The notes beneath the pieces are model-generated. The model was not told where the DNA came from, did not search any database, and was given only the letters and a program-made list of their open reading frames with translations. Positions 18,720-27,851 of a DNA stretch of 64,000 nucleotides are shown here, piece after piece. The DNA is from CAVVAE01 sp963746185 (lineage in GTDB: Bacteria; Actinomycetota; Actinomycetes; Propionibacteriales; Nocardioidaceae): the NCBI GenBank assembly GCA_963746185.1, contig CAVVAE010000004.1:1939693-2003692 (forward strand). The letters run 5' to 3'. Position 1 is the stretch's first letter, and each line of letters starts with the position of its first letter. The position numbers were made by a program, and so were the translations under genes.

Positions 18720-18828
18720 GAATCCTCTCTACCCGGTCGATGCCCGCCGCACAATCCGTGCAAGGGCAGCGCCCCGTCGGCTAACGCCTGCCCTGATGTA
18801 CGACGAACAGCCTTGTCTGACACGGCAC

Positions 18829-18834
18829 TAGGCT
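18829..18834 (+). promoter_or_regulatory. Leaderless -10 hexamer for ilvA
   Basis: TAGGCT, 6 bases before the ATG at 18841. Confidence 0.62.
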
Positions 18835-18840
18835 TCGGTC

Positions 18841-20094
18841 ATGGACACCAACGACGCTGTCCCTTCGGCGACAGTGGCGAAATCTGTGCCGACAGTGACC
18901 TTGCAGCAGATCGAGGCGGCACGTGAAGTGCTTCGCGGCACCTCACTCGTCACCCCGATGGAGAGTTCTCGCTGGCTCAGCTCGATGACGGGCCAGCAGG
19001 TGTCGCTCAAGTGCGAGAACCTGCAGCGCACCGGCTCGTTCAAAATCCGCGGTGCCTATCTCCGCATCAGCAACCTCAGCGAAGAGGAGCGCGCCCGAGG
19101 AGTCGTCGCGGCAAGTGCAGGCAACCACGCGCAAGGGGTAGCCCTGGCGGCATCCCTGCTAGGCATCAAGTCCACGGTCTTCATGCCCAAGGGCGCTCCG
19201 ATTCCCAAGGAGAAGGCCACTCGCGCATACGGAGCTGACGTCGAGTTCGTCGGCCACACCATCGACGAGTGCTTGACCGCCGCCCGAGCGTTCGAAGTCG
19301 ACACAGGAGCAGTGCTCATCCACCCCTTCGACCACCCCGACATCGTCGCAGGACAAGGGACTTGCGGCCTCGAGATCCTCGAGCAGACGCCAGACGTCCA
19401 AACGATCGTAGTGCCGACAGGAGGCGGGGGATTTCTCGCTGGGATCGCTACCGCAGTCAAAGCGTTGCGACCCGACGTCAAGGTGATCGGCGTCCAGGCC
19501 GACTCGGCCGCGGCCTATCCAGCGTCGCTTGCCGCTGGTCGGCCGGTGGCTCTCACGAGCATGGCCACGATGGCTGACGGAATCGCCGTCGGCTGCCCCG
19601 GCGATGTGCCGTTCTCGGCGATCCAGACGCACGTCGACGAAATCCGCACGGTCTCGGAGGAGTCACTCTCGACGGCGCTGCTTGCACTGCTCGAACGCGC
19701 CAAGGTTTTGGTAGAGCCGGCCGGCGCTGCCGCGGTCGCCCTCCTTATGGACACTCCCCAGGACTTCGAAGGACCGGTCGTCGCCGTGCTCTCGGGCGGC
19801 AACATCGACCCGCTTCTGCTCATGAGGGTCCTCCGGCACGGGATGGCAGCGCAGGGTCGTTACCTCGCGATCCGGTGCCGCATCTCCGACCGGCCAGGAG
19901 GCTTGGCCAAACTGCTCGCGGAGCTCAGTGCGGCCGACGCCAACGTGCTCGATGTGGTGCACGAACGGACGTCGGAGTCGCTACCGCTTGACCAGGTAGA
20001 GGTGGTGCTGCAGATGGAGATGCGCGGGCAGCCTCACCGGGCCGAGGTGCTGGCCAAGCTTCGCGATTGCGGGTACGACGTCACGGTGTTCTGA
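18841..20094 (+). CDS. ilvA: Threonine ammonia-lyase (threonine deaminase)
   Basis: 417 residues. The PLP lysine is in RTGSFKIRGAY (about 63), with SAGNHAQGVA and the glycine-rich PTGGGGFLAG. The C-terminal ~75 residues form a single ACT domain (RCRISDRPGGLAKLLAELS). It converts threonine to 2-oxobutanoate and ammonia, the first isoleucine step. One ACT domain and a length near 400 match the short IlvA/TdcB-like form. The start follows TAGGCT by 6 bases, so it is leaderless. Confidence 0.92.
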   Translation: MDTNDAVPSATVAKSVPTVTLQQIEAAREVLRGTSLVTPMESSRWLSSMTGQQVSLKCENLQRTGSFKIRGAYLRISNLSEEERARGVVAASAGNHAQGVALAASLLGIKSTVFMPKGAPIPKEKATRAYGADVEFVGHTIDECLTAARAFEVDTGAVLIHPFDHPDIVAGQGTCGLEILEQTPDVQTIVVPTGGGGFLAGIATAVKALRPDVKVIGVQADSAAAYPASLAAGRPVALTSMATMADGIAVGCPGDVPFSAIQTHVDEIRTVSEESLSTALLALLERAKVLVEPAGAAAVALLMDTPQDFEGPVVAVLSGGNIDPLLLMRVLRHGMAAQGRYLAIRCRISDRPGGLAKLLAELSAADANVLDVVHERTSESLPLDQVEVVLQMEMRGQPHRAEVLAKLRDCGYDVTVF

Positions 20095-20148
20095 CCTGCC
20101 GCAAGTGGCTGGGCCAACGGCACCACCGGCATACAACGTGGATAGTGG

Positions 20149-20655
20149 TCAGGCGCTGAACGGCTTGGCCGAGACGATCTCGACCTCGACCGCCTTGCCG
20201 TTGGCGGCTTTGAAGTTGACCCGGTCGCCTGGCCGCTTACCGAGGATCGCCGCGCCGAGCGGTGACTGCGGTGAGTACGGGGCAACATCCATCTTCTTGT
20301 CGAGGGCGTTCTCGCGTGCGCCGAGCAGGAACGTCTCGGTCTCAGAATCGCCAGCGAACTTCACCGTCACCTGCATGCCGGCCGCGACGGTGTCGTTCTC
20401 CTCAGGCATCTCCCCGACCTTGGCCCTGGTCAGCATGTCCTCGAGCTGTGAGATCCGTGCCTCGGTCTTGCTCTGCTCCTCGCGGGCGGCGTGGTAGCCA
20501 CCGTTCTCGCGCAGGTCGCCTTCCTCACGTGCTTCGGCGATGCGCAAGGAGATCTCGGCTCGAGCCGGCCCTTTGAGGTGCTCCAACTCAGCGGCCAGGC
20601 GGTCATGTGCCTCCTGGGTCAGCCAGACGGCGTTCTCAGCGGTGGGCTGTGTCAC
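20149..20655 (-). CDS. greA: Transcription elongation factor GreA
   Basis: 168 residues. The N-terminal coiled coil carries the GreA signature EGDLRENGGYHAAREEQ near residues 45-60. The C-terminal FKBP-like domain has SPLGAAILGKRPGD. It rescues backtracked RNA polymerase by stimulating transcript cleavage. A GTG start lies at 20655 after AAGGAG. It is the Rv1080c counterpart and precedes no same-strand gene; DUF4307 lies upstream on the same strand. Confidence 0.95.
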   Translation of the reverse strand: MTQPTAENAVWLTQEAHDRLAAELEHLKGPARAEISLRIAEAREEGDLRENGGYHAAREEQSKTEARISQLEDMLTRAKVGEMPEENDTVAAGMQVTVKFAGDSETETFLLGARENALDKKMDVAPYSPQSPLGAAILGKRPGDRVNFKAANGKAVEVEIVSAKPFSA

Positions 20656-20793
20656 GAGTGGTGCTCCTTGCCTGCGGGCACGCTGATACTCCAGAGGTGC
20701 CCTGGTTGGGAAAGAACGAGGCTATCAAAGAAGACGCCATCATCCCCAAACTCCGCGAATCCCGACGGCTCGCAGAGTCGGCACGAACCCATC

Positions 20794-21210
20794 TCATGGC
20801 GAGACAACACATTGGGTGACGGTGGCTGTCGTCGCTTCCCGATCGGTGCGCACAGTCGCCGTCGTCTGTACGTCGCCTGAGTCGCCAGCCGGAATCTCCA
20901 CTTCATCCTCGCCGACAACCACGTGGTCCTCAGCCTGCGCCTGCACGGTGCACGTCACCGGGTCGCCGCTTCGGCGATGTACGTCGATCACCACGGTCAC
21001 CTCGTGGGGCGAGACAACGTCGTACGAATTGAGCCGTCCCTTCACATCCGGGCGGCCGTGCGACCAGGCAGCCCAGGCCACCCAGGTGAGAAGTGCCAGC
21101 GCAACCGCGGCCACCGCTACGAGGGTGAGCCGACGCTGGTTGGGCGTCCGAACGCCGTACCGCTCGTCCATCGTCTGGCGGCGTTCGGTCGGGCTGCTGG
21201 GTTCGGTCAA
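20794..21210 (-). CDS. DUF4307 membrane protein
   Basis: 138 residues. One transmembrane segment spans about residues 28-50 (LVAVAAVALALLTWVAWAAW), followed by an extracytoplasmic beta-rich domain with two cysteines. The pattern and place (between greA and mca) match the actinobacterial DUF4307 family, Rv1081c in M. tuberculosis. The start is a TTG at 21210; an internal ATG at 21171 is an alternative. The function is unknown. Confidence 0.85.
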   Translation of the reverse strand: MTEPSSPTERRQTMDERYGVRTPNQRRLTLVAVAAVALALLTWVAWAAWSHGRPDVKGRLNSYDVVSPHEVTVVIDVHRRSGDPVTCTVQAQAEDHVVVGEDEVEIPAGDSGDVQTTATVRTDREATTATVTQCVVSP

Positions 21211-21387
21211 CGGGAATTCTCTTCGAGATCGTCGGTTGTAACCGGTGGTACGCGGGAATGTGAGCGGCCGGCAATATCAGGTCGACAATTCGGCCGTGGC
21301 TGACACCATTGTCTCTGGTAAGCCCTTGGTAGCTGTCCCCGGTAGCGCGTCGAGGTCGTGTGATGCGGCCAGCCGATCACGAGATAG

Positions 21388-22308
21388 GTGAGCCTGGTGG
21401 AGTTGAGTGGTCTTCGGTTGATGGCAGTCCACGCGCATCCCGACGACGAGTCGAGCAAGGGCGCGGCGAGCACGGCCAAGTACGTTGCCGAGGGCGTCGA
21501 TGTCCATGTCGTGACCTGCACCGGCGGCGAGCGTGGCTCGATCCTCAACCCCAACATGGACCGTCCCGACGTGCTGGAAAACATCACCGAGATCCGTCGC
21601 CAGGAGATGGAGCGCGCCCGCGAGATCCTCGGTGTCACGCAGGACTGGCTCGGGTTCGTCGATTCCGGTTGGCCCGAGGGCGACCCGAAGCCACCTCTGC
21701 CCGAAGGGTGCTTTGCCCTGGTGCCACTCGAAGAAGCCGCGGAGCCACTGGTGCGGCTGATCCGCAGCTTCCGGCCACACGTCATCACGACATACGACGA
21801 GAACGGTGGCTACCCGCACCCCGACCACATCATGTGCCACCAGGTCTCGATGCGCGCGTGGGAGACGGCGGGTGACCCGAACGCCTATCCCGACGCAGGT
21901 GAACCGTGGCAGCCGCTGAAGCTCTACTACCACCACACGTTCCACCGTCAGCGCATCGTGGCGATCCACGAAGCGATGCTCGATCGCGGGCTCGAGTCGC
22001 CGTACGCCGAAACCCTCGAGAAGTGGTCGCGTGACCTTGTGCACGAGAAGCGGATCACCACGCGCGTGCCCTGCTCGGAGTACTTCCACATCCGTGACAA
22101 GGCGCTGATTGCGCATGCGACGCAGATCGATCCCGACGGTCATTGGTTTGCGGTCCCGCGCGAGCTGAGCCAGAGCACGTGGCCGACCGAGGACTACGAG
22201 CTTGCCGAGTCTGTGGTGGCGAGTGAGCTGCCCGAGGACGACCTGTTTGCCGGCATCCGTGACCTGGCCACCAACTACGACGGGCGGCGCGAGAGCATAG
22301 GGGCATGA
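21388..22308 (+). CDS. mca: Mycothiol S-conjugate amidase
   Basis: 306 residues. It is a PIG-L-fold zinc amidase: AHPDDESSKGA (zinc and catalytic residues) near the N-terminus, TGGERGSILNPNMD, and YPHPDHIMCH near residue 145. Mca cleaves mycothiol S-conjugates, releasing a mercapturic acid for export and recycling GlcN-inositol. Its presence implies a mycothiol-making actinomycete. The start is likely the GTG at 21388 (the GTG at 21397 is possible). It overlaps the next gene by 4 bases. It is the Rv1082 counterpart. Confidence 0.93.
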   Translation: MSLVELSGLRLMAVHAHPDDESSKGAASTAKYVAEGVDVHVVTCTGGERGSILNPNMDRPDVLENITEIRRQEMERAREILGVTQDWLGFVDSGWPEGDPKPPLPEGCFALVPLEEAAEPLVRLIRSFRPHVITTYDENGGYPHPDHIMCHQVSMRAWETAGDPNAYPDAGEPWQPLKLYYHHTFHRQRIVAIHEAMLDRGLESPYAETLEKWSRDLVHEKRITTRVPCSEYFHIRDKALIAHATQIDPDGHWFAVPRELSQSTWPTEDYELAESVVASELPEDDLFAGIRDLATNYDGRRESIGA

Positions 22309-22574
22309 CGACTGTGCTCAGCGGGCTCGTGACGGCGGCGTACGACCCGAACGACGTCAAGCCCGGCTGGGTCGCCCTGGTGCTCGTCATCCTGCTCGGA
22401 ATCGCGACGTTCCTCCTGTGGCGCAGCATGAACCACCAGCTGGCCAAGATCACCGTGCCGACCCGCGAAGAGCTCCGTCAGCAGGCAGCGGGTGAGGACT
22501 CAGACCCGGCCACCAACTCCGAGCCCGACGGCGCGGACTCCGGCCCTGACGACGACAAGCCCCCACATCGTTGA
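22305..22574 (+). CDS. Small single-pass membrane protein
   Basis: 89 residues. A short N-terminus is followed by one membrane helix (about 23-41, WVALVLVILLGIATFLLW) and a charged, acidic, disordered tail. Its ATG overlaps the mca stop (ATGA), so it is translationally coupled. The position matches Rv1083 in the conserved mca neighbourhood. The function is unknown. Its stop codon lies within the first unit of a 22-base tandem repeat. Confidence 0.85.
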   Translation: MTTVLSGLVTAAYDPNDVKPGWVALVLVILLGIATFLLWRSMNHQLAKITVPTREELRQQAAGEDSDPATNSEPDGADSGPDDDKPPHR

Positions 22575-22658
22575 CCCGTCAGTCGTGGTTGCGTGACCCG
22601 TCAGTCGTGGTCGCGTGACCCGTCAGTTGTGGATGCGTGACCCGTCAGTCGTGGTTGG
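22571..22658. repeat. 22-base direct repeat, four tandem copies
   Basis: Units start at 22571, 22593, 22615 and 22637 and share the core TGACCCGTCAGTCGTGG with one or two changes. The stop codon of the small membrane protein is in the first unit, and the array ends 40 bases before the yyaL-like start. The 22-base period is about two DNA turns. No spacers are present, so it is not a CRISPR array. Confidence 0.95.
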
Positions 22659-22685
22659 TCGTCGGCCGAATGACGCAGGCTGCGG

Positions 22686-22691
22686 CAGGAT
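22686..22691 (+). promoter_or_regulatory. Near-consensus -10 hexamer for yyaL-like gene
   Basis: CAGGAT, 6 bases before the ATG at 22698. It has C for T at the first position of the TANNNT pattern. Confidence 0.4.
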
Positions 22692-22697
22692 GAGGTG

Positions 22698-24716
22698 ATG
22701 GCCAACCGTCTCGCCTCGGCCACCAGCCCGTATCTCCTCCAGCACGCCGACAACCCGGTGCACTGGTACGAGTGGGGCGACGAAGCTTTTGAGGCTGCGC
22801 GGTCCCGCGACGTACCCATCTTCCTTTCGGTGGGGTACGCCGCCTGTCATTGGTGTCACGTGATGGCGCACGAGTCCTTCGAGCACCAAGCCACCGCCGA
22901 CTACCTCAACGAGCACTTCGTGTCGGTCAAGGTCGACCGCGAGGAACGCCCCGACATCGACGCGATCTACATGGAAGCCACCCAGGCTATGACCGGTCAT
23001 GGTGGTTGGCCGATGACCTGCGTCCTCACTCCCGACGGCGCGCCGTTCTTCGCCGGCACGTACTTCCCCGTGGAGCCACGGATGGGCATGCCGGCGTTCC
23101 GCCAGGTCCTCGAGGCTCTCAACGCTGCCTGGCACGATCGCCGCGACGAGATCACCAAGGTCGGCTCCGACATCTCTACCCACCTGCGTACGACGCGTGA
23201 GATCCCACGCGGCAGCCGCGACGATGTCACCACACACGCCGTGGCTTCGCTGAGCCAAAGCTTCGACGAGACACATGCGGGCTTCGGCGCCGCCCCGAAG
23301 TTCCCGCCTTCCATGGTGTGTGAGTTCTTGCTCCGACATGCCGCACGCACGGACGACTCCGAGGCGTTGAGACTCGCTGAACGAACCCTCGAAGCGATGG
23401 CGCGGGGTGGCATGTACGACCAGCTTGGTGGCGGCTTCGCCCGCTACAGCGTCGACGAGCGTTGGGACGTGCCGCACTTCGAGAAGATGCTCTACGACAA
23501 TGCCCTGCTGCTGCGGGCCTACGTCCACTGGCACCGTCAGACAGGCAGCGAGCTGGCTGCCCGCGTCGCCCTCGAGACCGGACAGTTCTTGCTCCGCGAG
23601 CTGGTTACGGCCGACGGCGGCTTCGCCTCAGCGCTCGATGCCGACTCCGAAGGTGAGGAAGGCACGTTCTACGTGTGGACGCCTGGCGAGCTGAAAGAGG
23701 CACTCGGACCTGAGGACGGTGCCTTCGCGATCGAGACATTCGCGGTCTCCGAGAGAGGGAACTTCGAGCGCGGTGCGTCGACACTCCGCCTCGACCGCGA
23801 GCCGGGAGATGACGCGCGTCTGGCGCAGGTGAGACAGCAGCTGATGGCGGTGCGCGACGAGCGGGTCAGGCCGGCCCGAGACGACAAGGTGGTTGCGGCG
23901 TGGAACGGGCTGACCATCTCGGCCCTTGCAGAGACTGGAGTCATCCTCGATGAACCGGCCTTTGTCGACGCAGCACGGGCGGCAGCGCGCTTGCTCGTCG
24001 ACGTACATCTCGAGAGCGGCCGGCTCAAGCGGGTGTCGCGCGACGGCGTGGCAGGCAGACCGGCGGGGGTGCTGGAGGATTACTCCTGCGTCGCGGATGG
24101 TCTCCTGACGCTGTTTGCCGCCACCGGCGAGCGGGAGTGGTACGACGTCGCGCACGGCCTCCTTGACCAGATCCTCACTCACTTTCCCGATGGCAGAGGT
24201 GGCTGCTTCGATACTGCCGACGACGCCGAAGCGCTGTTGAAACGGCCGCAGGATCCAGCTGACAATGCGTCGCCGTCGGGACAGTCGATGACACTCTCGG
24301 TCCTGATCACGATGGCCGGGCTCACCGGCGATCAGTCCCAACTCGCGGCTGCGCACGCGCTCCTCGAAGGACTCACGGGACTTGCGGAGGCAGCACCACG
24401 TTTCGCCGGCCAGACGCTGTCGGCGATCGAAGCGCTGAGCGACGGTCCCCGGCAGATTGCCGTCGTCGGACGACAGGAGGACCCGGGCCGGGCGGCCTTG
24501 GTCAAGGCGGCACACCGGCTTCCCCACCCGGGGCAAGTCATCGCGGTCGGCGACGGTGCGGACGCCGTCGTCCCCTTGTTGGAGCACCGCACTCTCGTCG
24601 ACCGCCGCGCCACGGCGTACGCGTGCCGAGAGTTCGTCTGCGAGCTGCCCGTCACCGACGCCGGAGCAGTTGCGGTGACACGACACCTGCAGGCGACTCC
24701 TAGGCTGAGCGCATGA
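22698..24716 (+). CDS. Thioredoxin-domain protein, YyaL/DUF255 (spermatogenesis-associated 20-like)
   Basis: 672 residues. The N-terminal thioredoxin-like domain has the CHWCHVM active-site motif near residue 52 and the family landmarks NPVHWYEWG and GWPMTCVLTPDG. The C-terminal ~450 residues have the six-hairpin-like fold with GGMYDQLGGGFARYSVD and PHFEKMLYDNA. The true function is unresolved in the family. It is the Rv1084 counterpart. The start is the ATG at 22698, 6 bases after a CAGGAT hexamer. Confidence 0.9.
   Translation: MANRLASATSPYLLQHADNPVHWYEWGDEAFEAARSRDVPIFLSVGYAACHWCHVMAHESFEHQATADYLNEHFVSVKVDREERPDIDAIYMEATQAMTGHGGWPMTCVLTPDGAPFFAGTYFPVEPRMGMPAFRQVLEALNAAWHDRRDEITKVGSDISTHLRTTREIPRGSRDDVTTHAVASLSQSFDETHAGFGAAPKFPPSMVCEFLLRHAARTDDSEALRLAERTLEAMARGGMYDQLGGGFARYSVDERWDVPHFEKMLYDNALLLRAYVHWHRQTGSELAARVALETGQFLLRELVTADGGFASALDADSEGEEGTFYVWTPGELKEALGPEDGAFAIETFAVSERGNFERGASTLRLDREPGDDARLAQVRQQLMAVRDERVRPARDDKVVAAWNGLTISALAETGVILDEPAFVDAARAAARLLVDVHLESGRLKRVSRDGVAGRPAGVLEDYSCVADGLLTLFAATGEREWYDVAHGLLDQILTHFPDGRGGCFDTADDAEALLKRPQDPADNASPSGQSMTLSVLITMAGLTGDQSQLAAAHALLEGLTGLAEAAPRFAGQTLSAIEALSDGPRQIAVVGRQEDPGRAALVKAAHRLPHPGQVIAVGDGADAVVPLLEHRTLVDRRATAYACREFVCELPVTDAGAVAVTRHLQATPRLSA
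24701..24706 (+). promoter_or_regulatory. Possible internal leaderless -10 hexamer for coxL-like gene
   Basis: TAGGCT, 6 bases before the ATG at 24713, inside the last codons of the upstream gene. Chance is possible because the codons there also fit. Confidence 0.4.
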
Positions 24717-27007
24717 GTCCTGGCGACGTCGTCCTCCGCACCGAAGATCTCCACCTCGTCACCGGCAACACGACCTGGACCGCCAATATCCGACCCAGCG
24801 GAACGCTGCACCTCGTCTTCGTCCGGAGCCCGATGTCGCACGCGAACTTCACGATCGACGTGGACGCGGCACGCCAGGCGCCCGGCGTCGTCGCGGTGTG
24901 GACCGGCGTCGACGTCGCGCGGTGGTGCACACAGCTCCCGAGCCTCGACGACGGACCTGACATGCCCCTCATCGCGACCGACACAGTCCGGTACGTCGGA
25001 GAGGCGGTCGCCGTCGTCGCCGCGCGCAGTGTCACCGAAGCCTTCGATGCTGCCGAGCTGGTGGACGTCGACTACGACGACTTGCCCGCTGTCACGGATG
25101 TGGTGGCGGCTCTCGCTGACAACGCGCCTCAGCTGCACGCCACGGCCGAACGCAACATTGTCTACGACAACCAGCGCAACCGCGGCGACGTCGATGCCGC
25201 GTTCGCAGAGGCCGCCGTCGTCATTCGCCGCCGCTTCGAGCAGCCTCGGGTTTTCTGCGCGGCGATCGAGCCCCGGGCCGTGGTGGCGCAGCCCGACGGC
25301 GACGGCTTCACGGTCTGGATTGCTTCGCAAGTTCCCCACATTGCCCGCTACCTCCTCGCGGAGGGGAGCGGCATCCCCGAAGACCGGCTGCGGGTCATCG
25401 CGCCCGACGTGGGGGGCGGGTTCGGAGGTAAGTTCTTCTACGCCGAAGAGCTCGTCGTGTTGCTGGCCGCGCGCGAGCTCAACCGGCCTGTCGCCTGGAC
25501 CGCCACCCGCAGTGAAGACCTCCAGACCACGTTCCACGGTCGTGCAGTCATCCAGGACGTGGCGATATCGGCCACGGCCGAGGGTGAGATCACCGCCCTC
25601 GACGTCAATCTGATCGGAGACTCGGGGGCGTATGTGTCGCCGATTGGGCCAGGTTCGGCGATGGGCGGCGCCCGGATGTATCCGGGCATCTACCAGATCG
25701 CCAACTACCGATTCGCCTGCCAGTGCGTGGTGACCAACAAGACTCCCGTCGGCGCGTATCGCGGAGCTGGCCGCCCCGAGGCGACGTACGCGATCGAACG
25801 CATCGTGGACGACCTCGCCGCCGAGCTCGGCGTCGACCCGGTCGAGTTGCGACGCAAGAACTGGATCCCGGCGGAAGAGTTTCCCTACAAGACCGCCGGT
25901 GGGCTCACGTATGACGTCGGCGACTACGCGGCAACCGCAGATCGCATGCTCAAACTCGGTGACTACACCGCGCTCCGTGATCGCCAGCGCGTGATGAACG
26001 TTGAAGGCGCCACCACTCACCTGGGCATCGGTGTCTCGACGTATGTCGAGGCATGTGGAGGTGGAATCCGTTACGACGACGCGGCCGTCGAGACTGCGAG
26101 CGTCCGGCTGACACCTGAAGGCGCCGAAGTCATCATCGGCACGACCGCCTTCGGAACCGGCCACGCAACCACGTGGGCGCAGATCGTCAACAACGTCCTT
26201 GGCGTCGAGGTCTCCGATGTCAAGGTCGTCCAGGGCGACACCGATCGCGCCCGGCATGGCTTCGACTCCTACGGCTCCAGGTCGGTCAGTGTCGTCGGCT
26301 CCGCGCTGCATGACGCTGCCATCGTCGTCCGAAGCCGCGCGATCGAGGTCGCGGCCAGAGTGCTGGAGTGCAACCCGGATGACCTCGAGTTCGAACGTGG
26401 GCAGTTCACCGTTCGGGGCACGGACACGACCACATCGCTGCGTGACGTGGCGCTGGCGTCGTACGACGACCGCACGCTGACCACCGACGGGTTTGAGCCC
26501 GGACTTGGATGTACGCGCACCACCAACCTCAAGATCGTCACGTTCCCTTATGGAGCGCACCTGGCCGCTGTCGAGGTCGACATCGAGACCGGCGTCGTCC
26601 GGCTCGTTGACTACGTCGGTGTCGACGATGTCGGCAACGTCGTCAACGCGATGATCGTGGATGGACAGGTGCAAGGCGGCGTGGTCCAAGGCATCGCGCA
26701 GGCCATGTTCGAAGAAGTGGAGTACGACGATCAGGCCAACATCATGACGCCGAGCTTCGCCGACTACGCCATTCCGTCTGCCGCCGACCTGATCATGATG
26801 CGCACCGACCGCGTGGTCAGGCCGGCCACTAGCAACTCGCTCGGCACCAAAGGTGTGGGTGAAGCGGGCGCGATCGCGGCCCCGGCCGCTGTCTTCAACG
26901 CCGTCCTCGATGCCCTACGCCCGCTCGGTGTGACCGATGTACCGATGCCCTGCACCCCGCATCGTGTCTGGGCCGCCATCCAAGCCGCGTCGGTTGAAGC
27001 TCCGTGA
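24713..27007 (+). CDS. Molybdenum hydroxylase large subunit, CoxL/xanthine dehydrogenase family (form II-like)
   Basis: 764 residues. It is a molybdopterin-cytosine-dinucleotide-binding catalytic subunit: GGGFGGKFF near 238, the active-site loop VGAYRGAGRPEA near 347, and the C-terminal LGTKGVGEAGAIAAP. AYRGAGR is the form II type loop; form I CO dehydrogenases have AYRCSFR. The substrate could be an aldehyde, a purine or an aromatic. No FAD (medium) or 2Fe-2S (small) subunit gene is adjacent. The ATG overlaps the upstream stop by 4 bases and also follows TAGGCT by 6 bases. It interrupts the Rv1084-Rv1085c order. Confidence 0.88.
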   Translation: MSPGDVVLRTEDLHLVTGNTTWTANIRPSGTLHLVFVRSPMSHANFTIDVDAARQAPGVVAVWTGVDVARWCTQLPSLDDGPDMPLIATDTVRYVGEAVAVVAARSVTEAFDAAELVDVDYDDLPAVTDVVAALADNAPQLHATAERNIVYDNQRNRGDVDAAFAEAAVVIRRRFEQPRVFCAAIEPRAVVAQPDGDGFTVWIASQVPHIARYLLAEGSGIPEDRLRVIAPDVGGGFGGKFFYAEELVVLLAARELNRPVAWTATRSEDLQTTFHGRAVIQDVAISATAEGEITALDVNLIGDSGAYVSPIGPGSAMGGARMYPGIYQIANYRFACQCVVTNKTPVGAYRGAGRPEATYAIERIVDDLAAELGVDPVELRRKNWIPAEEFPYKTAGGLTYDVGDYAATADRMLKLGDYTALRDRQRVMNVEGATTHLGIGVSTYVEACGGGIRYDDAAVETASVRLTPEGAEVIIGTTAFGTGHATTWAQIVNNVLGVEVSDVKVVQGDTDRARHGFDSYGSRSVSVVGSALHDAAIVVRSRAIEVAARVLECNPDDLEFERGQFTVRGTDTTTSLRDVALASYDDRTLTTDGFEPGLGCTRTTNLKIVTFPYGAHLAAVEVDIETGVVRLVDYVGVDDVGNVVNAMIVDGQVQGGVVQGIAQAMFEEVEYDDQANIMTPSFADYAIPSAADLIMMRTDRVVRPATSNSLGTKGVGEAGAIAAPAAVFNAVLDALRPLGVTDVPMPCTPHRVWAAIQAASVEAP

Positions 27008-27050
27008 CATCGTCGTCGCCGCCGTTCACCACGCGAGGCTGTATGGCGTG

Positions 27051-27728
27051 TCAGCGGGAGCCGTAGACGATCATCGAGACGCCCACGTAGTGGACCGCGA
27101 ACGCAGCAATTGTGAACGAGTGGAAGACCTCGTGGAAGCCGAACCAGCGTGGGATCGGGTTGGGTCGCTTCAGCCCGTAGATGACTCCGCCCAGGGAGTA
27201 CAGCAGGCCACCCACGATGATCAGCGTCAAAACGGCTGGCCCCGCCGAGTCGGCGAACTGGCCGAGCCAAAAGATCGCCGCCCAACCCATCGCGATGTAG
27301 ACCGGGAGGTAGAGCCACCGAGGGGCTCCGATCCAGAAGACCCGGAACGCGATGCCGAGCAGGGCGCCGCCCCAAACCAAGCTGAGCAGGATCTGCGCGT
27401 CCCTGCTGTCGAGCAGCATGATCGCGAACGGCGTATAGGTGCCGGCGATCAGCAGGAAGATATTGGAGTGATCGAGGCGTCTGAGCACTCCGTGCCAGCG
27501 CGGACCCCAGTGCCCTCGGTGGAACAACGCGGAGCAGCCGAACAGCATCGACGAGGAGACGGCAAAGATCGCCGAACCGATCCGAGTCTTCGAATCGGGC
27601 GCGAGACTGACCAAGACGATGCCAGCGGCAAGGCTCAGTGGGAACGTTCCCAGGTGCAGCCAGCCGCGGAGGTGCGGCTTGATCTCTCGGGCAGCCTCTT
27701 TGAGCCGCTCGGTGGCATGCACGATCAT
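27051..27728 (-). CDS. Hemolysin III / TrhA family membrane protein
   Basis: 225 residues with seven hydrophobic segments. Conserved residues of the PAQR/hemolysin III family are seen: SALFHRGHW near the first loop, LDHSNIFLLIAGTYTPF, and the C-terminal FGFHEVFHSFTIAAFAVHYV. Bacterial TrhA proteins affect membrane fluidity. I chose the ATG at 27728 because TACCGT lies 6 bases upstream (leaderless); the longer frame would overlap the divergent prenyltransferase. It is the Rv1085c counterpart. Confidence 0.88.
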   Translation of the reverse strand: MIVHATERLKEAAREIKPHLRGWLHLGTFPLSLAAGIVLVSLAPDSKTRIGSAIFAVSSSMLFGCSALFHRGHWGPRWHGVLRRLDHSNIFLLIAGTYTPFAIMLLDSRDAQILLSLVWGGALLGIAFRVFWIGAPRWLYLPVYIAMGWAAIFWLGQFADSAGPAVLTLIIVGGLLYSLGGVIYGLKRPNPIPRWFGFHEVFHSFTIAAFAVHYVGVSMIVYGSR

Positions 27729-27734
27729 GGTCCT

Positions 27735-27740
27735 ACGGTA
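27735..27740 (-). promoter_or_regulatory. Leaderless -10 hexamer for hemolysin III gene
   Basis: TACCGT, 6 bases before the ATG at 27728. Confidence 0.6.
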
Positions 27741-27851
27741 GAGGTCCAACCTGAGAGTTCGCAGCGGTAGCCTTCGTTGGGGGGACAGGGTTTCGCCCCG
27801 GCGGGATCGGCGGACCTCCAACAAGGTTTCTGCAACAGAAAGGTGCGTGGC

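Noticed and set aside
22571..22658. CRISPR-like repeat
   Set aside because: Units are directly abutted with no spacers, and no cas genes are present.
24332..26689. 785-codon open frame on the minus strand opposite the coxL-like gene
   Set aside because: It mirrors the codon pattern of the real gene, has an arginine/aspartate-heavy composition and no family motif; typical antisense shadow in high-GC DNA.
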